Translations under genes and position numbers: made by a program
In this document: one piece after another, positions 36,006 to 41,058 of the stretch
Layout of the letters: each line of letters begins with the position of its first letter
How positions within the stretch are numbered: position 1 is the first letter of the stretch
NCBI GenBank assembly: GCA_013812515.1
Contig: JACCTI010000385.1
Location: 1-41,058 of the forward strand
Source: Chthoniobacterales bacterium
Lineage (GTDB): Bacteria; Verrucomicrobiota; Verrucomicrobiia; Chthoniobacterales; UBA10450
Direction: 5' to 3'
Length of the DNA stretch: 41,058 nt
Notes under the pieces: generated by a model
The model's database searches: none
The model's input: the letters and a program-made list of their open reading frames with translations, nothing else
Told to the model about the DNA's origin: nothing

Positions 36006-36111
36006 CCGTGCTGGTTAGTCACATCGACGTCATGCGGAGCGGCTGAATTTGCGGGGATTTCCCGGAGAAAACTGCTGTCAAGTTTCTAAGATATGTTATC
36101 GTCTGCGCCCT

Positions 36112-36450
36112 ATGGCCATCCTGAAGAAAAACGCATTTTCCCGTAGAGTTCCTGACCTCGTGACTGAGGAACTGGTTGCCGTGCTCTCACGTCGCGCTTC
36201 CTTCGAGTTCAAGCAACTCTTCGAGATCGTCCACGAAAATCTGCGGGCCCGGAATGCGGCCAGTGGTGGCGAGGAAATGCTGCGCCTGCGAGCGTATGAA
36301 AAGCTTCAGAACCTTGTCTCGCGCGGTGCGGTGAAGAAAACCGGCAAGAAATACAAGGGCCTGCCGGCGGCGCTGGCTCAGGCGATCGCACCTCAGAACG
36401 GACACATTCCCGGCGGGGCGGCGAAGCCTGCCGTAGCGGCGGCAAAGTAA
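36112..36450 (+). CDS. Small hypothetical protein
   Basis: MAILKKNAFSRRVPDLVTEELVAVLSRR...; start trimmed from 36049. Confidence 0.6.
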   Translation: MAILKKNAFSRRVPDLVTEELVAVLSRRASFEFKQLFEIVHENLRARNAASGGEEMLRLRAYEKLQNLVSRGAVKKTGKKYKGLPAALAQAIAPQNGHIPGGAAKPAVAAAK

Positions 36451-36477
36451 GCTTCCCGTCCAAGGGACGGTCTCTGC

Positions 36478-36849
36478 ATGATTCGCGATTACCTGCCCAT
36501 CCTGCTCCACATCGTGGTCGCGGTTGGATTCGCTGTTTCGGCTCTCCTCGTTAGCGTGCTGCTCGGCAAAGCCGGGAAGCGTAGCCGAATCAAAGATTCC
36601 GCCTACGAATGCGGGATGCTGCCGCAGGGCGAAGCGCAGCCGCGCTTCAGTGTCAAATTCTACCTGGTTGCGATGCTGTTCATCCTCTTCGATCTCGAGA
36701 TCGTGTTTATGTATCCGTGGGCGGTTGTTTACAAGGAGTCGGTCGTGCAGAGCAAAACCATTCTTTGGAGCATGCTGAGTTTCGTCTCCATCCTCATGGT
36801 CGGCTACGTCTACGCGCTGAAAAAAGGCGCGCTCGAGTGGAAAAAGTAG
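36478..36849 (+). CDS. nuoA: NADH-quinone oxidoreductase subunit A
   Basis: YECGMLPQGEAQPRFSVKFYLVAMLFILFDLEIVFMYPWAV. Confidence 0.92.
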   Translation: MIRDYLPILLHIVVAVGFAVSALLVSVLLGKAGKRSRIKDSAYECGMLPQGEAQPRFSVKFYLVAMLFILFDLEIVFMYPWAVVYKESVVQSKTILWSMLSFVSILMVGYVYALKKGALEWKK

Positions 36850-36934
36850 GCCGCCGCACTTCGCCCTTTCCTCTCTCTGTTCTGCGGCCTTTCCGGCTTG
36901 CGCCGTCGATCTCCAACGCTAATCCTTACCGCCC

Positions 36935-37252
36935 ATGGTTCACCACGTCGCGCTCTTCAAGCTGAAACCGGACGTCACGCCGGCGCGGGTGGAAGAGATG
37001 ATGATGAAGGCGCGGATGCAGCTCCTAAAAATTCCGGAGGTGCTCAGCATCAAGTGCGGGAAACGGATCGATGCCGGAATGCCCTGGCCCTTCTTCATCG
37101 CGATCGATTTCGAGTCGATGGACAAATATGACATCTATTGTGATGATCCCGTTTACGTGAAGTTCGTCGAGGAAGTCATCAAGCCGAATGTCGCTGAGAC
37201 GCTGGCCTTGGACTTCGAAATGGACCCGGGCAAAGACGTCCAGTTCTCGTAG
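36935..37252 (+). CDS. Dabb-family (stress-responsive A/B barrel) protein
   Basis: MVHHVALFKLKPDVTPARVEEM...; D-x-YxxxPVYVKFVEEVIKP. Confidence 0.8.
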   Translation: MVHHVALFKLKPDVTPARVEEMMMKARMQLLKIPEVLSIKCGKRIDAGMPWPFFIAIDFESMDKYDIYCDDPVYVKFVEEVIKPNVAETLALDFEMDPGKDVQFS

Positions 37253-37333
37253 CCTCGGCCTGACAAATGACTCGACGGCGGCGTCGATTCATTGCTATTT
37301 GCGGAGCGCGCCGCCACCATGCGCAGGAGCGTG

Positions 37334-38545
37334 ATGCGACTCGGCTATCTCTACTCACGTTATCCGGTGCTCTCGCAGACTTTCTGCGACACGGAGATGC
37401 TCGAGCTGGAGCGGCGCGGGCTCGAACTTTCGATCGCCTCCATGTACCCACCGAAGACGCCGCTTCGGCACGAGTACTTGGCGCACTTGCGCGCTGCTGT
37501 TCACTACGCTCCGGAAAAACCTGCGATGGAGGCACTCGCGGAAAAGGCGAAGCGAAAAGGCCGCTGGCCCGAGGCGCTGATCGCACAGCACGAGGGGAAT
37601 TACGGTCCGGAATATAAAGCGGCCTTGCGCGCGCGGAACGCGCTTTTCTTCGTCGAGCTCTTCGAGCGGGAACGAATTCGACATTTCCACGTCCACTTCA
37701 CAAATCGCGCCGCGCATACCGCACTTTTTGTGAAGGCGATCAGCGGGATTCCATTCAGCGTTACCGCCCACGGACAAGACTTCATGGTAGATCTCGGAAA
37801 CGACGAACTGCTCCGCGAGATCTGCGCCGGAGCGGAGTTTGTCGGCGCAGAGACTGATTACAGCCGCGGCTTACTGGCAGCACGTTGCCCCGCATCCGCC
37901 GAGAAAATCTTCCGGATCTACAACGGCATGGATCTGAAGAAATTCGATCGCGCTATGGAGAGCCTCCGCTCTCCGGGACCCGTCCGTTTGCTGAGCGTCG
38001 GACGACTTGTCGCATTTAAGGGTTGCAACGTTTTGATCGACGCCTGCTCTGAGCTCCGCCGGAATGGCTTGGAGTTTGCGTGTGAAATCATCGGGGACGG
38101 TCCACTCCGCGGTGCTCTTGAGACGCAGATTGCGCAGCACGACCTCGCGAATCACGTCCGCCTTTCGGGTGAACGGCCACAGAGCTACGTGCTTGCTTCT
38201 CTGGCAGGATGCGACCTCTTCGTCCTCGCGGCGACAGTCGATGAGCGCGGCGCGAGCGACGTGTTTCCCACCGTGATTGCCGAAGCCATGACGAGCGGCA
38301 AAGCAGTCGTTTCTAGTACCGTCGCCGGCATTCCGGAACTGGTGGCGCAGGACGAAACGGGATTCCTCGTCCCACGAGAAGACCCGCGCGCGCTCGCTGG
38401 CGCGTTGAGGCGATTGATTGAGGATGCGGCCTTGCGGAAAGACTTCGGACGAAATGGCCGGCGAAGAATCGAAACACACTTCACGATCGAAAAGACGATC
38501 GAGCCTCTCTTGAGCCGGTTTACGAAGACACATGCGGCGCATTGA
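37334..38545 (+). CDS. Family 4 glycosyltransferase
   Basis: MRLGYLYSRYPVLSQTF; VRLLSVGRLVAFKGCNVLIDA; DVFPTVIAEAMTSGKAVVSSTVAGIPELV. Confidence 0.88.
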   Translation: MRLGYLYSRYPVLSQTFCDTEMLELERRGLELSIASMYPPKTPLRHEYLAHLRAAVHYAPEKPAMEALAEKAKRKGRWPEALIAQHEGNYGPEYKAALRARNALFFVELFERERIRHFHVHFTNRAAHTALFVKAISGIPFSVTAHGQDFMVDLGNDELLREICAGAEFVGAETDYSRGLLAARCPASAEKIFRIYNGMDLKKFDRAMESLRSPGPVRLLSVGRLVAFKGCNVLIDACSELRRNGLEFACEIIGDGPLRGALETQIAQHDLANHVRLSGERPQSYVLASLAGCDLFVLAATVDERGASDVFPTVIAEAMTSGKAVVSSTVAGIPELVAQDETGFLVPREDPRALAGALRRLIEDAALRKDFGRNGRRRIETHFTIEKTIEPLLSRFTKTHAAH

Positions 38546-38600
38546 CCGGGCTGGGTTTTCGGGCAGGAATGTGCGTTGCGCTCTCGGCGCAGCGTAATCG

Positions 38601-39500
38601 ATGCACAAGAAAGGGATCCTTCTCGCTGGCGGCGCAGGCACTCGCCTCTACCCGCTGACGCAGATTGTCTGCAAGCAGCTCCTGCCGATTTACGACAAGC
38701 CGATGATCTGTTATCCGCTTGCCACGCTCATGCTCGGCGGCCTGCGCGAGATTCTGATCATCTCGACGCCGAAAGATCTGCCGATGCTGAAGGATTATCT
38801 CGGCGACGGGTCACACCTTGGCGTTCGGATCGAATACGCTGAGCAGCCCAAGCCGGAAGGCATCGCGCAAGCATTTCTGATCGGCGCGGATTTCCTCGGC
38901 GAATCGGGCGCGTCGCTCATCCTCGGCGACAATATTTTCTACGGGAAACTCGACTTCTACCGCGCGGCTCTCGCGGTGAAATACGGAGCCTCCATTTTCG
39001 GCTATCAAGTGCGCGATCCGCAACGTTACGGCGTCGTCGAGTTCGGCCCCGATGGCCGCGCTGTCAGCTTGGAAGAGAAGCCGCAAGTTCCGAAGAGCCA
39101 CTTCGCAGTGCCAGGCCTTTACGTCTATGACGAACGTGTGGTCGAATTTTGCCGTAGCCTTAAACCGTCGGCCCGCGGTGAGTTGGAGATCACGGAGCTG
39201 AATTGCCTCTACCTGGAACGCAACGAACTGCAGGTAAAGCTCCTGACGCGCGGAATGGCCTGGCTTGATACCGGCACTCAAAGCAGCTTGCTCGAGGCCG
39301 GCAATTACATTGCGACGATCGAGCAGCGGCAGGGTCTGAAGATCGCCTGTCTCGAAGAAGTCGCGTTCCGAGTGGGCTTCATTGATGAGCCGCAATTAGA
39401 ACGCCTGATTAACCGTCTGCCGAAAGGCGAATACCGCGATTATCTGCGCCTCGTCTCCGATGAAGGACGCAATCCCGTTCGCCCGGAGGCGGAAGAGTAG
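38601..39500 (+). CDS. rfbA: Glucose-1-phosphate thymidylyltransferase
   Basis: KGILLAGGAGTRLYPLTQIVCKQLLPIYDKPMI; LILGDNIFYG. Confidence 0.95.
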   Translation: MHKKGILLAGGAGTRLYPLTQIVCKQLLPIYDKPMICYPLATLMLGGLREILIISTPKDLPMLKDYLGDGSHLGVRIEYAEQPKPEGIAQAFLIGADFLGESGASLILGDNIFYGKLDFYRAALAVKYGASIFGYQVRDPQRYGVVEFGPDGRAVSLEEKPQVPKSHFAVPGLYVYDERVVEFCRSLKPSARGELEITELNCLYLERNELQVKLLTRGMAWLDTGTQSSLLEAGNYIATIEQRQGLKIACLEEVAFRVGFIDEPQLERLINRLPKGEYRDYLRLVSDEGRNPVRPEAEE

Positions 39501-39509
39501 GCTCAGGCG

Positions 39510-40169
39510 TTATTGTGGCTGTTCGCGCAGCAAGTGACTCGTGTCTGCGAGTAATGTCGTCACGCCGTCCGCCGCCGTCATGTCGTAGTAGCCGCGAATG
39601 ATGCCGCGACGATCGACCAGCACCGCACGGGTGCTATGCACCGGCTGCCCCAGTTCATCGGCTCCATCCGAGACTGCGAGTTTGAAGCCATCGCGCGTCA
39701 ACCCGTAAATCGCCTCCACGGCGCCGGTCAAAAAATCCCATCGCCCCGGCTGGACATGCAGGCGTTCCGCGTAATCGCGCAGAACCTCCGGTGTGTCGGT
39801 CTCGGGATCCACGCTAAACGAAACCAGATGCACGTCCGATTTTTCCAGGGGGCGCTGCATCTCCGCCATGCGACTGCTGATCAGCGGGCAGGGTCCCGGG
39901 CAGGAAGTGAAGATGAAATCAGCAATCCAAATTTTCCCTCGCAAGTCCGAGGAACCAAACGGCTGACCGTCTTGATTCGTTAGGCGAAACTCGGGGACGG
40001 TCCCGTACTGCGGAATCGCGCGGCGCGACGCCTGTTGCACTTGGGCGTGGCGCAGCCAGAAGAGCGACGCAGCTGTCGCAACTGGAATGAGGATGAGCGT
40101 GGCATACCAGGCGATCGCAGCGACCGATATCGTGCGTTTGTTGCGGGCGAGTGTGCCAGCCGTCGTCAT
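39510..40169 (-). CDS. SCO1/SenC family protein
   Basis: DLRGKIWIADFIFTSCPGPCPLISSRMAEMQ (CxxxC copper motif); overlaps the upstream gene by 4 nt. Confidence 0.9.
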   Translation of the reverse strand: MTTAGTLARNKRTISVAAIAWYATLILIPVATAASLFWLRHAQVQQASRRAIPQYGTVPEFRLTNQDGQPFGSSDLRGKIWIADFIFTSCPGPCPLISSRMAEMQRPLEKSDVHLVSFSVDPETDTPEVLRDYAERLHVQPGRWDFLTGAVEAIYGLTRDGFKLAVSDGADELGQPVHSTRAVLVDRRGIIRGYYDMTAADGVTTLLADTSHLLREQPQ

Positions 40170-41038
40170 ACCTTTGTGAAAACGAGCACCGCCATGAGGA
40201 GCGGCAGATAGATGATCGAGGTCAGGAAAAGATCCTGCGCCGATTTCGGCGTCTTCTCCCGGTGGAACCGCATAGCCATGACGATAAAACCGCTGCCAAG
40301 CGCAACTGCGCAGAATAAGTAAGCGGCACTCGTTAGGTGAACGTAGAAGGGGAATCCGCTCACGATCAGGAGCAGCATGCAGAAGAGAACACTTTGACTG
40401 GAACTGCGCGCGCCCGATTCGTCGTCACTCGAGATCATGCGAAAACCGGCACGCTTATAATCTGCGCGATACTTCCACGCGAGGGCAAAGAAGTGCGGCA
40501 TCTGCCAGAAGAACATAATGATGAAAAGACTCCACGCGCCCGGCCCGAGCTCGCCTCTAACAGCCGCCCAGCCGATCAGGGGAGGGATCGCTCCCGGGAT
40601 GGCGCCGATCAGTGTGTTTGTCGTGCTGATTCGCTTGAGCGGAGTGTAGCCGAGCACGTAGAGGAGAACGGTGACTGCGGCGAGAGTCGCCGAAAGGGAG
40701 TTGCACGCGCGCGCCAGATAAATGACGCCGGCAAGACTAAGGAATCCGCCAAGAGACAAGGCGAGAGCGGGCGACATTCTCCCTCCGGGAATCGGACGCG
40801 ACTTCGTGCGAGACATGAGTGCGTCGAGCCGGCACTCCCACCATTGATTTAGTGCGGCTGCGCCGCCAGCGGCTAACGCGGTTCCGAAGACCGCATGGAA
40901 CAAAGCCAACGGAGCGAAGCGAGGCGGGGCGCCCATGTAAAATCCGACTGCGGTCGTGACGAGCACAAGAAGGGTGAGTTGTGCCTTGACCAACTCGGCA
41001 AAATCCGAGACCCAGCCATTGGTCGAAGCATTCGGCAA
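40166..41038 (-). CDS. ctaB: Protoheme IX farnesyltransferase (heme O synthase)
   Basis: UbiA-type NQWWECRLDALMSRTKSRPIPGGRMSP; polytopic; pairs with SCO. Confidence 0.9.
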   Translation of the reverse strand: MPNASTNGWVSDFAELVKAQLTLLVLVTTAVGFYMGAPPRFAPLALFHAVFGTALAAGGAAALNQWWECRLDALMSRTKSRPIPGGRMSPALALSLGGFLSLAGVIYLARACNSLSATLAAVTVLLYVLGYTPLKRISTTNTLIGAIPGAIPPLIGWAAVRGELGPGAWSLFIIMFFWQMPHFFALAWKYRADYKRAGFRMISSDDESGARSSSQSVLFCMLLLIVSGFPFYVHLTSAAYLFCAVALGSGFIVMAMRFHREKTPKSAQDLFLTSIIYLPLLMAVLVFTKV

Positions 41039-41058
41039 GGCACCGGGGTCTAACGAGC

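Noticed and set aside
1-41058. CRISPR arrays, tRNA/rRNA genes, prophage or transposase genes
   Set aside because: No regularly spaced repeat-spacer arrays, tRNA cloverleaf-like sequences, or integrase/transposase ORFs recognised (the tyrosine recombinase at 33155 looks like housekeeping XerD).

Overview
GC-rich chromosomal window, probably from a Verrucomicrobiota-type bacterium (taxonomy inferred from gene content only). The left half (~3.3-22.8 kb, minus strand) is a nearly complete division/cell-wall (dcw) cluster: mraZ-rsmH-ftsL-ftsI-murE-murF-mraY-murD-(LysM protein)-ftsW-murG-murC::murB fusion-ddl-ftsQ-ftsA-ftsZ. It is flanked by an M20 amidohydrolase and a truncated family-B DNA polymerase. 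The right half (plus strand mainly) holds exbB/exbD/TonB-like, a GuaB-type IMP dehydrogenase, fabF, a sulfite-oxidase-like molybdoenzyme, xerD, an isolated nuoA, a glycosyltransferase, rfbA, and SCO/heme-O-synthase genes. The most interesting locus is ~22.9-25.1 kb. There a decayed membrane-fusion (HlyD-like) gene and a frameshifted sigma-54 activator precede three tandem tiny genes whose products share a D-L-x-P-K-x-x-x-[K/R]-G-G motif. They look like double-glycine leader peptides of an undescribed secreted-peptide system. Other signals: a 9-mer, TCGTTAGGC, found 8 times in coding sequence in several reading frames; a perfect REP-like palindrome inserted in frame in the polB exonuclease domain; a four-repeat, 10-bp-periodic candidate MraZ operator; and a recurring class of AT-rich 'word-repeat' palindromes in gene spacers. 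All calls are by eye; no database search was run.
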